From the NCBI RefSeq assembly GCF_041915215.1, contig NZ_JAYSBV010000002.1: DNA of 64,000 nucleotides, one strand, 5' to 3'. The number at the start of each line of letters is the position of its first letter. Positions within the stretch are counted from its first letter, which is position 1. This DNA comes from Zoogloea sp021286885. Lineage in GTDB: Bacteria > Pseudomonadota > Gammaproteobacteria > Burkholderiales > Rhodocyclaceae. A program made the position numbers and the translations under genes. The notes under the pieces were generated by a model that saw only the letters and a list, made by a program, of their open reading frames with translations, ran no database searches and was not told the origin of the DNA. This document shows positions 31,269-38,870 of this stretch, piece by piece.

Positions 31269-31958
31269 TCAATCGATGTACTTCAGCCCGGCCTTGGCCA
31301 GGGGTTCGCGCATCTTGTACATGTCCAGCCCCAGCACGCCGGCGGCCAGCTGGGCGCGCTTGTCGGCTTCGAGGGCTTCGCGCTTGGCGGCGGCTTCGGC
31401 CACGGCGGGGGCGATGGCGGCGGGGACGACCACCACGCCGTCGTCGTCGGCCACGATCACGTCGCCCGGGTTCACCGCTGCGCCGGCGCAGATCACCGGG
31501 ATGTTCACCGAGCCCACGGTGGCCTTGATGGTGCCCTTGGAACTCAGGCACTTGCTCCACACCGGGAAGCCCATGGCAGTGAGTTCGCGGCTGTCGCGCA
31601 CGCCCGCATCAATCACCAGGGCCTTGGCGCCCCGGGCCATGAAGGAAGTGGCGAGCAGGTCGCCAAAGTAGCCGTCGGTGCATTCGGCGGTGATCGCGGC
31701 AACCACGATGTCGCCCGGCTGAATCTGTTCGGCCACCACGTGCATCATCCAGTTGTCGCCCGGATGCAGCAGCACGGTGACGGCTGTGCCCGACACCGGC
31801 GCGCCGGAGAACACCGGGCGCAGGTAGGGCTTCATCAGGCCGACGCGGCCCATGGCTTCGTGGACGGTGGCGGAGCCGAAGCGGCCCAGTTGTTCGGCGG
31901 CAGCCTTGTCGGCGCGCACGATGTTGCGCTTGACGATGCCCAGGTTGTTGAGTTCCAT
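31269..31958 (-). CDS. ligK: 4-carboxy-4-hydroxy-2-oxoadipate aldolase/oxaloacetate decarboxylase
   Basis: A 229-residue class II aldolase of the RraA-like fold (LigK/PmdF) that splits 4-carboxy-4-hydroxy-2-oxoadipate to pyruvate and oxaloacetate, the last step of the pathway. Seen are GSATVHEAMGRVG near 28, the HPGDNWMMH stretch, GYFGDLLATSFMARG, VIDAGVRDSREL with the conserved Arg/Asp, and NPGDVIVADDDGVVVVP. A divalent metal is required by the family. It lies between ligJ and ligI. Confidence 0.95.
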   Translation of the reverse strand: MELNNLGIVKRNIVRADKAAAEQLGRFGSATVHEAMGRVGLMKPYLRPVFSGAPVSGTAVTVLLHPGDNWMMHVVAEQIQPGDIVVAAITAECTDGYFGDLLATSFMARGAKALVIDAGVRDSRELTAMGFPVWSKCLSSKGTIKATVGSVNIPVICAGAAVNPGDVIVADDDGVVVVPAAIAPAVAEAAAKREALEADKRAQLAAGVLGLDMYKMREPLAKAGLKYID

Positions 31959-31988
31959 GATGATTTCCTCTGTCCTTGTGATCCGGGC

Positions 31989-33020
31989 TTACAGGCCCTT
32001 GGCCTTGAGGGCGGCATCCAGGCGCGGGTAGACGCGGCGGGCGTTGCCTTCGTAGATCTTGTGGCGCTCTTCGGCGCTCAGGTTGGCGGCTTCGATGTAG
32101 CGCTTGGTGTCGTCGTAGTAGAAGCCGGTGGTGGGGTCGATGCCGCGCACGGCGCCGATCATTTCGGAGGCGAACAGCACGTTGTCCACCGGGATCACCT
32201 TGGTCAGCAGGTCAATGCCGGGCTGGTGGTACACGCAGGTGTCGAAGAAGATGTTGTTGAGCAGGTGCTCGCGCAGCTCGGGCTTCTTCAGCTCCTGGGC
32301 GAGGCCCCGGAAGCGGCCCCAGTGGTAGGGCACCGCACCGCCGCCGTGGGGAATCACAAACTTCAGGGTCGGGAAGTCCTTGAACAGATCCGAGGTGAGG
32401 CACTGCATGAAGGCGGTGGTGTCCGCGTTCAGGTAGTGGGCGCCGGTGGTGTGGAAGGCACAGTTGCAGCTGGTGGAGACGTGCACCATGGCCGGGATGT
32501 CGTACTCGACCATCTTTTCGTAGATGGGATACCAGTGCTTGTCCGACAGGGGCGGGCTGGTCCAATGGCCGCCGGAGGGATCGGGGTTCAGGTTGATGGC
32601 CACAAAGCCATACTCCTTCACGCACTTTTCCAGCTCGGCAATCGAGGTGGCCGGATCCACGCCCGGGCTCTGGGGCAGCATGGCGGCGCCGATGAAGTTG
32701 TCCGGGAACAGTTGGGCCACCCGGTGGCACAGCTCGTTGCAGATCGCGGCCCAGGTGGCGCTCACGTTGTAGTCGCCAATGTGGTGGGCCATGAAGCTGG
32801 CGCGGGGGGAGAAAATGGTCAGATCCGAGCCCCGCTCCTTCATCTTGGCGAGCTGGTTCTTTTCGATGGACTCGCGCAGCTCGTCGTCGCTGATCTTGAG
32901 CTCCGACACCTTGGGCATCTGGGCCGGATCCTTGATCCCAGCAATCTGCCGGTTGCGCCACTCTTCGAGGGCCTTGGGCGCGGTGGTGTAGTGGCCGTGG
33001 ATGTCGATGATCATGCTCAT
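31989..33020 (-). CDS. ligJ: 4-oxalomesaconate hydratase
   Basis: A 343-residue amidohydrolase-fold hydratase (LigJ/PmdE). The IIDIHGHYT motif near the N-terminus supplies metal His residues, with further ligands probable in MVHVSTSC and IPHGGGAVPYHWGRF. FFDTCVYHQPGIDLL is the family's C-terminal signature. It is the first gene of the operon, with AGGAGG upstream of ATG 33020. The intergenic region to pobA carries a T-N11-A operator. Order ligJ-K-I-A-B-C equals pmdEFDABC of Comamonas. Confidence 0.95.
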   Translation of the reverse strand: MSMIIDIHGHYTTAPKALEEWRNRQIAGIKDPAQMPKVSELKISDDELRESIEKNQLAKMKERGSDLTIFSPRASFMAHHIGDYNVSATWAAICNELCHRVAQLFPDNFIGAAMLPQSPGVDPATSIAELEKCVKEYGFVAINLNPDPSGGHWTSPPLSDKHWYPIYEKMVEYDIPAMVHVSTSCNCAFHTTGAHYLNADTTAFMQCLTSDLFKDFPTLKFVIPHGGGAVPYHWGRFRGLAQELKKPELREHLLNNIFFDTCVYHQPGIDLLTKVIPVDNVLFASEMIGAVRGIDPTTGFYYDDTKRYIEAANLSAEERHKIYEGNARRVYPRLDAALKAKGL

Positions 33021-33325
33021 GCGGTTCTCCTCCTGATGGAATGGCGCAACGCCTGGCGGCCCCAGGGGGGCGGCGGGTCACGATGGAATGCCACGCATTC
33101 TGGTTTTCCGGGGAGCCATGCAATAGCCACACGATCCACTAACAGTTATCGCATTTCGGAATAACGCCAGCCCAGCCAGGCGCCCCCACCGCCGGCCCCC
33201 CGCCCCGTTCAAAAAGTCCAAGTCCGGGCATGGGTTCGTCCATTCACGCGCCTGCGCCCTGCCCCCAGTATTCCGCCACCGTCCAGCCCGGACGGACCAC
33301 ACCCACAACACGCGGAGACACGAAC
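33021..33325. other. 305-bp divergent control region between ligJ and pobA
   Basis: It contains one clear operator (33145-33165). The pobA-proximal 130 bp are GC-rich with a CATGGGTTCG patch and show no confident promoter hexamers. The ligJ-proximal part carries the AGGAGG site. Confidence 0.6.
33145..33165. promoter_or_regulatory. T-N11-A LysR-type operator before ligJ and pobA
   Basis: GTTAT, an 11-bp spacer and ATAAC form a perfect 5-bp dyad, the canonical LysR box. A matching site lies before ligU (36817-36837). Confidence 0.7.
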
Positions 33326-34522
33326 ATGCATACGACAACCCAGGTGGGCATCATTGGCGCCGGCCCCGCCGGCCTGCTGCTGGCCCTGCTGCTGCATCGC
33401 AAGGGGATTGCCTGCACGGTGCTGGAACAGCGCACCCGGCAGGATATCGAAGCCACCATCAAGGCTGGGGTGCTGGAGCATCCCACCGCCGAACTGCTGC
33501 GCCAGCTGGGGGTGGGCGCGCGCATGGATCAGGAAGGTTTTGTCCATGAGGGGATAGAACTGGCCTTCGGCGGGCGCCGCCACCGGATTGATCTGCCCGA
33601 ACTCACCGGCGGCAAGACCATCACCGTGTATGCCCAGCATGAGGTGATCAAGGATCTGGTGGCCGCCGTGCTGGCCAACGGCACACCCATCGAATTCGGC
33701 GTATCCGATGTGCGCCTGGACGGGCTGGAAACCGCCCGCCCCACCATTCATTACACCCACGCCGGCAACGCCCGCAGCCTGGGGTGTGACTTCATCGGTG
33801 GCTGCGACGGCTTCCACGGGCCTTCGCGCCAGGCCATTCCGGCCACCCTGCGCCAGGAGCACCTGAAGGTTTATCCCTGCGGCTGGTTCGGCATCCTGTG
33901 CGAGGCGCCCCCCTCCAGCAAGGAGCTGATCTACGCCCAGAGCGACCGGGGCTTCGCCCTGCTGAGCACCCGCAGCCAGAGCATCCAGCGGCTTTACTTC
34001 CAGTGCGACCCGAGCGACCACGTGGATAACTGGTCGGATGACCGGATCTGGGCCGAATTCCAGGCCCGGCTCGCCAACACCGAGGGCTGGCAGGTGCAGG
34101 AAGGGCGCATCTTCCAGAAGGGCATCATCGCCATGCGCAGCTTCATCTGCGAAACCTTGCGCCATGGCCGCCTGTTCCTGGCCGGCGACTCGGCCCACAT
34201 CGTGCCGCCCACCGGCGCCAAGGGGCTGAACCTGGCAGCAGGCGACGTGGTGCTGCTCGCCAACGCCCTCGCCCGCTACTACCGGGACGACACCGAGGCC
34301 GGGCTGAATGAGTACCCGGAACGGGCCCTGCGGCGCATTTGGCGCGGAGAGCATTTCTCCTGGTGGATGACCCAGATGCTGCACGACATGGAAGGCGAAG
34401 ACAGCATCACCCGCCGCTTCCGGCGCGCCCAGCTGGATTACGTGGTCAGCTCCCGGGCGGCCTCCACCGCCCTGGCGGAAAACTACGTGGGCCTGCCCTT
34501 CGAGGGCATCGAGCAGATCTGA
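33326..34522 (+). CDS. pobA: 4-hydroxybenzoate 3-monooxygenase
   Basis: A 398-residue FAD monooxygenase that makes protocatechuate from 4-hydroxybenzoate with NADPH and oxygen, feeding the lig pathway. The Rossmann motif GIIGAGPAG lies at 8-16, ERQTR-like LEQRTRQDIEATIKAGVLEH near 31-50, the DG motif GGCDGFHGPSRQ near 155, and GDSAHIVPPTGAKGLNLAA near 290. The C-terminus AENYVGLPFE is also typical. GGAG lies eight bases upstream of ATG 33326. It is divergent from ligJ and followed by an AraC gene, its likely regulator. Confidence 0.96.
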   Translation: MHTTTQVGIIGAGPAGLLLALLLHRKGIACTVLEQRTRQDIEATIKAGVLEHPTAELLRQLGVGARMDQEGFVHEGIELAFGGRRHRIDLPELTGGKTITVYAQHEVIKDLVAAVLANGTPIEFGVSDVRLDGLETARPTIHYTHAGNARSLGCDFIGGCDGFHGPSRQAIPATLRQEHLKVYPCGWFGILCEAPPSSKELIYAQSDRGFALLSTRSQSIQRLYFQCDPSDHVDNWSDDRIWAEFQARLANTEGWQVQEGRIFQKGIIAMRSFICETLRHGRLFLAGDSAHIVPPTGAKGLNLAAGDVVLLANALARYYRDDTEAGLNEYPERALRRIWRGEHFSWWMTQMLHDMEGEDSITRRFRRAQLDYVVSSRAASTALAENYVGLPFEGIEQI

Positions 34523-34587
34523 GCGGCAGCGCCCGGCGGGCGTTATGATCCGGGCAGCCCGCCATCGCCGGGCTGCCCAAGTCTTTT

Positions 34588-34620
34588 GCCCCTGCCCCTG
34601 CCCCTGCCCTTGCCCTTGCC
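34588..34620 (+). repeat. Hexanucleotide repeat (GCCCCT/GCCCTT)
   Basis: About five and a half six-base units just upstream of the AraC start. The frame across it reads alternating Cys-Pro; I take it as untranslated leader because the family start lies downstream at 34641. Confidence 0.8.
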
Positions 34621-34640
34621 CACGCCCTGCCCACGTCGCC

Positions 34641-35567
34641 ATGTCGATTCCCAACTTCACCCTCTACGGCGACCCGGCCAATCCCCGGTGCGAGCTGCTG
34701 CATGTGGAAGACATCCAGTCCCGCAGCCGGGGGCATGACTGGGAAATCCAGCCCCACATCCACCAGAGCCTGTTCCAGATCGTGTGGGTGGCCCGGGGCA
34801 GCGCCCGGATTGCGCTGGATGAGGTGGATCACCAGGCCGCCAGCCCCTTCGCGGTGAGCATTCCGCCCGGCACCGTGCATGGCTTTCGCTTCGCCCCGGA
34901 AACCCAGGGCTGGGTGCTGACCTTCAGCAGCCAGCGCCTGCTGGACGGAAACCTGGAAGGCACGGGCCCGGCCTTTCAGGCCCTGTTCGCCACCCCCACC
35001 ATCCTGGAACCGGGCGGCGATGATCCGGCGGTGGCGCGCCTCACCGCCCTGTTTACCGAGCTGGACAGTTCCTTCCTGAGCCCTGGCCTGGGGGACGCGC
35101 CGGTGCTCCACTGGCTCACCCAGGGCATCCTGTGGCATCTGGCCCAGGCCGCCCAGCGCCAGCAGGCCCGCCTCACCCCGAACCCCCAACCCCAGGCCCT
35201 GTTCACCCGCTTCGCCCTGCTGGTGGAAGCCCATCACCGGGAGCACTGGCCAGTGGCCCGCTACGCCACCCTGCTGGGCATGAGCAGCCCGCGCCTCAAC
35301 CGCCTGACCCGCGAACGCTGCGGCCTGGGGGCGCTGGACATGATCCATCAACGCCTCACCCGGGAAGCCTGCCGGCTGCTGCTCTACACCAGCCAGCCGG
35401 TGGCCCGGGTGGCCGCTGAGCTGGGCTTTGATGATCCGGCCTATTTTTGCCGCTTCATCAAGCGCCGCACCGGCCTGAGTCCCTCGTCTTACCGCCAGAG
35501 CCGGGGAACACCCCACGAAAAAAATCCCCGCCCTCCGGAAGCATCCGGAGCTGCGGGGACAATCTAA
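34641..35567 (+). CDS. AraC-family regulator, probable activator of pobA
   Basis: A 308-residue regulator with an N-terminal cupin-like sensing domain (about 20-130; EIQPHIHQSLFQIVWVARGSARI, then SIPPGTVHGFRF) and a C-terminal double HTH (about 195-290; VARYATLLGMSSPRLNRLTRERCG and RVAAELGFDDPAYFCRFIKRRTGLSPSSYR). Adjacent orientation after pobA matches PobR/PobC-type regulators that respond to 4-hydroxybenzoate. ATG 34641 starts the recognisable protein; an upstream frame is a hexamer repeat. The last 17 codons overlap a terminator belonging to the opposite-strand ligU gene. Confidence 0.88.
   Translation: MSIPNFTLYGDPANPRCELLHVEDIQSRSRGHDWEIQPHIHQSLFQIVWVARGSARIALDEVDHQAASPFAVSIPPGTVHGFRFAPETQGWVLTFSSQRLLDGNLEGTGPAFQALFATPTILEPGGDDPAVARLTALFTELDSSFLSPGLGDAPVLHWLTQGILWHLAQAAQRQQARLTPNPQPQALFTRFALLVEAHHREHWPVARYATLLGMSSPRLNRLTRERCGLGALDMIHQRLTREACRLLLYTSQPVARVAAELGFDDPAYFCRFIKRRTGLSPSSYRQSRGTPHEKNPRPPEASGAAGTI
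35518..35558 (-). terminator. Intrinsic terminator of the ligU-like gene, inside the AraC 3' end
   Basis: On the minus strand CCCCGC with CTCCGGA pairs with TCCGGAG and GCGGGG, followed by A and seven T. It lies within the last codons of the convergent AraC gene. Confidence 0.78.
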
Positions 35568-35611
35568 GTCACAACGCTTAGAGGGAAGAGATACAGGGAG
35601 GACTTACAACA

Positions 35612-35667
35612 CAACTTCGAACGCAACTTCGAACACAACTTCGAATACAAGCTCGCAACTTCAAACA
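35612..35667. repeat. 12-bp direct repeats (CAACTTCGAACN) between convergent genes
   Basis: Three full units at 35612, 35624 and 35636, a degenerate one at 35648 and a further one at 35656, each 12 bp with a TTCGAA palindrome in the full copies. They lie between the AraC and ligU-like gene ends and just touch the stop codon of the latter. Confidence 0.85.
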
Positions 35668-36761
35668 CTGCTTCCCGGATGCCCCGCCCACACCGCAGCG
35701 GGCACCATCACTTCGCCGCGCATGATGAGGCGGGCAGTGCGCAGCAGGGCGGCGCGGCGCACGTCCTGGGGGTTGGCCGGGTCGGTTTCCAGCGCCACCG
35801 AGAATTCGCCGGTCGGGTGTTCCACCGAAATGGTCTGCACCTGGCCGCCCGGCGTGGTGGCGATGCCTTCGGTCACCGAGCCTTCCAGCACGCAGGCCGT
35901 GGCCACCGTGACCGCCGCCAGCACGCCAATCGCGTCGTGGCAGACATGGGGAATGAAGCTGCGGGTGGTGATGCTGCCGCCGCTGCGGGGCGGGGCGATC
36001 AGGGTCATCTTGGGGTAATTCTTGCTGCTCACATCGCCCAGGCCCATGGCGTGGCCGCAGGCAATGCGCAGCCGCTCGATGCGCGCCTTGAGCTCAAGAT
36101 CGGCGTTCAGATCAGCCACACTCTCGTAGCCGGTACGGCCCACCGCCTCGGCGCGGAAAATCACCAGGGGCATGCCGTTGTCGATGCAGGTGACCTCCAC
36201 CCCGTCGATCACGTCCTTCACCTGGCCGGTGGGCAGCAGGCCGGAACACACCGAGCCGGCGGTATCCAGAAAGTTGATGGTGATGGGCGCCGAGCTGCCC
36301 GGCACCCCGTCGATGCGGGCATCGCCGGCGTATTCCACCTGGCCGCCCGGGGTCTGGACGGTGATGTCGCAGGCCATGTCGGTATTCAGGGTCAGCACCC
36401 GGAAGGTGCTCTCGGGCCCCTGGGCGGCCACCAGGCCGGCTTCCAGGGCGAAGGGCACCACGGCGGCGAGCATGTTGCCGCAGTTGGGGGTGGTATCCAC
36501 CGTGTCCTTGTCGGGCTGGAGCTGGGCGAACAGGAATTCCAGATCCACCCCCTCCCGGCTGGAGCGGGAGACGATGCCGACTTTGCTGGTCAGCGGGTGG
36601 GCGCCGCCCAGGCCATCGATCTGGCGCCGGTCGGGAGAGCCCATCACCGCCAGCAGCACCTGATCCCGGGTGGGCAGGTCGGCAGGCAGATCCGCAGCGT
36701 TGAAGAACGGCCCCCGGGAGGTGCCACCACGCATGAAACAGGTTTTGATTGGCGTTTGCAT
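35661..36761 (-). CDS. ligU: 4-oxalomesaconate tautomerase (PrpF family)
   Basis: A 366-residue PrpF/DUF453 isomerase (LigU/GalD/PmdU) that moves the double bond of the 4-oxalomesaconate keto-enol form, next to LigJ in the pathway. Two diaminopimelate-epimerase-like modules are visible, with MRGGTSRGPFFNAADLP at the N-terminus, DTTPNCGNMLAAVVPFAL near 85-102, and CIDNGMPLVIF in the second half. ATG 36761 follows the family start. It is divergent from the LysR gene at 36882 and is separate from the main lig operon, as pmdU often is. Confidence 0.9.
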   Translation of the reverse strand: MQTPIKTCFMRGGTSRGPFFNAADLPADLPTRDQVLLAVMGSPDRRQIDGLGGAHPLTSKVGIVSRSSREGVDLEFLFAQLQPDKDTVDTTPNCGNMLAAVVPFALEAGLVAAQGPESTFRVLTLNTDMACDITVQTPGGQVEYAGDARIDGVPGSSAPITINFLDTAGSVCSGLLPTGQVKDVIDGVEVTCIDNGMPLVIFRAEAVGRTGYESVADLNADLELKARIERLRIACGHAMGLGDVSSKNYPKMTLIAPPRSGGSITTRSFIPHVCHDAIGVLAAVTVATACVLEGSVTEGIATTPGGQVQTISVEHPTGEFSVALETDPANPQDVRRAALLRTARLIMRGEVMVPAAVWAGHPGSSV

Positions 36762-36816
36762 GGGCGCCATTGTTGCCCGCCCCGCCCCCCGGAAAAAGCG
36801 CATGGAAGCGCTAGCA

Positions 36817-36837
36817 GCTATGCCGGTTTGTGATACC
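36817..36837. promoter_or_regulatory. T-N11-A LysR-type operator before ligU and its divergent regulator
   Basis: GCTAT, an 11-bp spacer and ATACC share GYTAT-N11-ATAMC with the site before ligJ/pobA, positioned 45 bp before the LysR start. Confidence 0.65.
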
Positions 36838-36881
36838 TTGCCGCTCTCCCCTTCCCTGGCCGGCCGCCCGGCCCTGCATCC

Positions 36882-37772
36882 ATGGATCTGAAACAACTGG
36901 AATATTTTGTCCGGGTCGCGGAGCTCGGCAGCTTCACCCGCGCCTCCATCGTGCTGGACGTGGCTCAGCCCGCCCTGAGCCGCCAGATCCGCAGCCTGGA
37001 AGTGGAGCTACGCCAGAATCTGCTGATCCGCAACGGGCGTGGCGTCACCCTCACCGAGGCGGGCAAGGTGCTACTGGAACACAGCCGGGGCATCCTGCAT
37101 CAGGTGGAGCGGGCCAAGGAAGAGCTGGGCCGGGTGCGCAACGCCCTGGCGGGGCGCGTCGCCCTGGGGCTGCCCCCCAGCCTGTCCCGGGTGCTCACCC
37201 TGCCCCTTACCCGGGTGTTCCGGGAACGGATGCCCGATGCAGCCCTGTGCATCCGGGAAGGGCTGTCCACCACCATGCTCGAATCCCTCCAGTCGGGCCG
37301 GCTCGACATCGCGCTGGTGCATAACGCCGCCCCCACCCCCGACATCGAAACCCAGCCCCTCATGGACGAGGAGTTGTTTGTGGTGACCCGGGATCAGGGC
37401 GCTCTCACCCACCCCCACACCCTGGCCGAGCTGGCCGGGCTGCCCCTGATCATCCCCAGCCGGCCCAACGCGATCCGGATGCTGGTGGAAACCGAAATGG
37501 CCCGGGCCGGCCTGCGCCCGCGCATTGAGCTGGAAATCGACGCCGTTTCGGCCATCCTCGATCTGGTGGCCGAAGGGGCCGGTGTGGCTGTGCTGGGCCG
37601 CCAGGCCATCCACACGTCCAACCGCCCCCTGCTACTCCAGGCCCATCCCCTGAGCCCGGCGCTCTACAGCCAGCTCAGCATCGCGGTGAGCGCCCAACGC
37701 CCGGCCACCCTCACTCAGCAGGCGGTGATCGGGCTGATACGGGAACTGGTGGGGGGCTCTGGGGAAGGCTGA
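36882..37772 (+). CDS. LysR-family regulator of the protocatechuate pathway (LigR-like)
   Basis: A 296-residue LysR protein beginning MDLKQLEYFVRVAELGSFTRAS, with the helix-turn-helix at about 18-38 (VAQPALSRQIRSLEVELRQNL) and effector domain to about 290 (LPLIIPSRPNAIRML, LVAEGAGVAVL). It is divergent from ligU, with a T-N11-A site between. The same site occurs before ligJ/pobA, so it is the best candidate for the pathway activator. The effector is unknown. Confidence 0.9.
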   Translation: MDLKQLEYFVRVAELGSFTRASIVLDVAQPALSRQIRSLEVELRQNLLIRNGRGVTLTEAGKVLLEHSRGILHQVERAKEELGRVRNALAGRVALGLPPSLSRVLTLPLTRVFRERMPDAALCIREGLSTTMLESLQSGRLDIALVHNAAPTPDIETQPLMDEELFVVTRDQGALTHPHTLAELAGLPLIIPSRPNAIRMLVETEMARAGLRPRIELEIDAVSAILDLVAEGAGVAVLGRQAIHTSNRPLLLQAHPLSPALYSQLSIAVSAQRPATLTQQAVIGLIRELVGGSGEG

Positions 37773-37843
37773 CAACGCCTTCGCCCATAAAGCTGCACGC
37801 AAGGAAGGGCAAGCACGCGACGGCTTGCTGCCGGGTAATGGCC

Positions 37844-37860
37844 CATACTGGCCCAGTATG
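37844..37860. repeat. Perfect 8-bp inverted repeat
   Basis: CATACTGG and CCAGTATG separated by one base, in the convergent gap between two LysR genes. It may be an operator or part of a bidirectional termination region; no T run follows. Confidence 0.7.
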
Positions 37861-37887
37861 CCCACCACACCTGCAGCACACCCAAAT

Positions 37888-38751
37888 TCAGAGCACACGG
37901 GCCTGCGTCAGCAACCAGTCATGCAGATCACGCATCGCGTGCGTATGCGGACGGGACTTCAGCCAAGTCAGCCAGTACTGACCGGTCGACACCGTGGTAG
38001 CAAAAGGCTGCACTAGCAGGCCTTCGCGCATGTGGCATTCAAACATCGACACCGGCAGCAGGGCCACGCCCATGCCTTGCATCGCCACCTGGGCCATGGC
38101 AAGCGAGGAATCGAACACCGGGCCATGGATCAAAGGATCAGGCAGCCCGGCCGCTGCGAACCAGCGTGTCCACTCGTCTGCACGATAGGAACGCAGCAAT
38201 TCACAGCCGAGCAGGTCGGCAGGTGTTGTCAGCGCGGCCGCCAGACGTGGCGCACACAGGGGCGCCATGTCTGCCTCCATTAACAGTGCAGCGCCCATGC
38301 CACGCCACGCGCCGTCACCAAAACGGATGGCGAAATCCAGCCCCTCAGCCGTGAGATCGACACGGTTGTTGTGGGTAAAAACGCGCAGATCGATAAAAGG
38401 ATGGGCCTGACGGAACGCCGCCAGACGCGGCATCAACCAGCCGACGGCAAAGGTGCCAACCACGGCCAGATTGAGCACTTCACGCATACGCCCGCCCTCG
38501 AACTGCTGCACCACCGAGGCGAGGCGTCCGAACGCATCAGACAGGGCCGGCAACAAAGCCTGCCCCTCATCGGTCAGCACCAACCCACGCGGCAGGCGCC
38601 GGAACAGTTTCATGGCCAGTCGCGCCTCCAGGTTTTTGACCTGCTGGCTCACTGCGGCTTGCGTCACGTTGAGCTCCTGCGCCGCCAGGGTGAAGCTCAG
38701 GTGGCGGGCCGAGGCCTCAAAAGCGCGCAAGGCGTTGAGGGGGATATTCAT
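37888..38751 (-). CDS. ampR: AmpR-family LysR regulator of the beta-lactamase
   Basis: A 287-residue AmpR-type regulator with the near-diagnostic start MNIPLNALRAFEASARHLSFTLAA, HTH ELNVTQAAVSQQVKNLE, and GVVGTFA-like LNLAVVGTFAVGWLMPRL. It is divergent from a class A beta-lactamase, the usual AmpR arrangement, and should respond to cell-wall fragments. ATG 38751 was chosen to match AmpR; the frame extends upstream. Codon use looks less GC-rich than the neighbouring catabolic genes, which suggests separate origin. Confidence 0.9.
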   Translation of the reverse strand: MNIPLNALRAFEASARHLSFTLAAQELNVTQAAVSQQVKNLEARLAMKLFRRLPRGLVLTDEGQALLPALSDAFGRLASVVQQFEGGRMREVLNLAVVGTFAVGWLMPRLAAFRQAHPFIDLRVFTHNNRVDLTAEGLDFAIRFGDGAWRGMGAALLMEADMAPLCAPRLAAALTTPADLLGCELLRSYRADEWTRWFAAAGLPDPLIHGPVFDSSLAMAQVAMQGMGVALLPVSMFECHMREGLLVQPFATTVSTGQYWLTWLKSRPHTHAMRDLHDWLLTQARVL

Positions 38752-38777
38752 GCGCGCATTGTCGGCCACAAGAGATA

Positions 38778-38805
38778 GATTTTCTAGTGCTAAACGCTCG
38801 AAATC
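38778..38805. promoter_or_regulatory. Candidate AmpR binding dyad
   Basis: GATTT at 38778 and AAATC at 38801 form an inverted repeat with an inner TTTC-to-GAAA symmetry, in the divergent region 5 bp from the beta-lactamase -35. Confidence 0.5.
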
Positions 38806-38810
38806 CTCGT

Positions 38811-38840
38811 TTGAAGCCCTGACCTGCACAACTTTATGAT
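38811..38840 (+). promoter_or_regulatory. Beta-lactamase promoter
   Basis: TTGAAG (38811-38816), 18-bp spacer and TATGAT (38835-38840), 30 bp before the coding start. Confidence 0.65.
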
Positions 38841-38870
38841 ACGCCGTCCAAGCCTAACGGAGTCCCTTCC

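Noticed and set aside
34545..34640. Cys-Pro repeat extension of the AraC protein
   Set aside because: It comes from translating the hexamer repeat upstream of the family start; no homologous domain is known to me.
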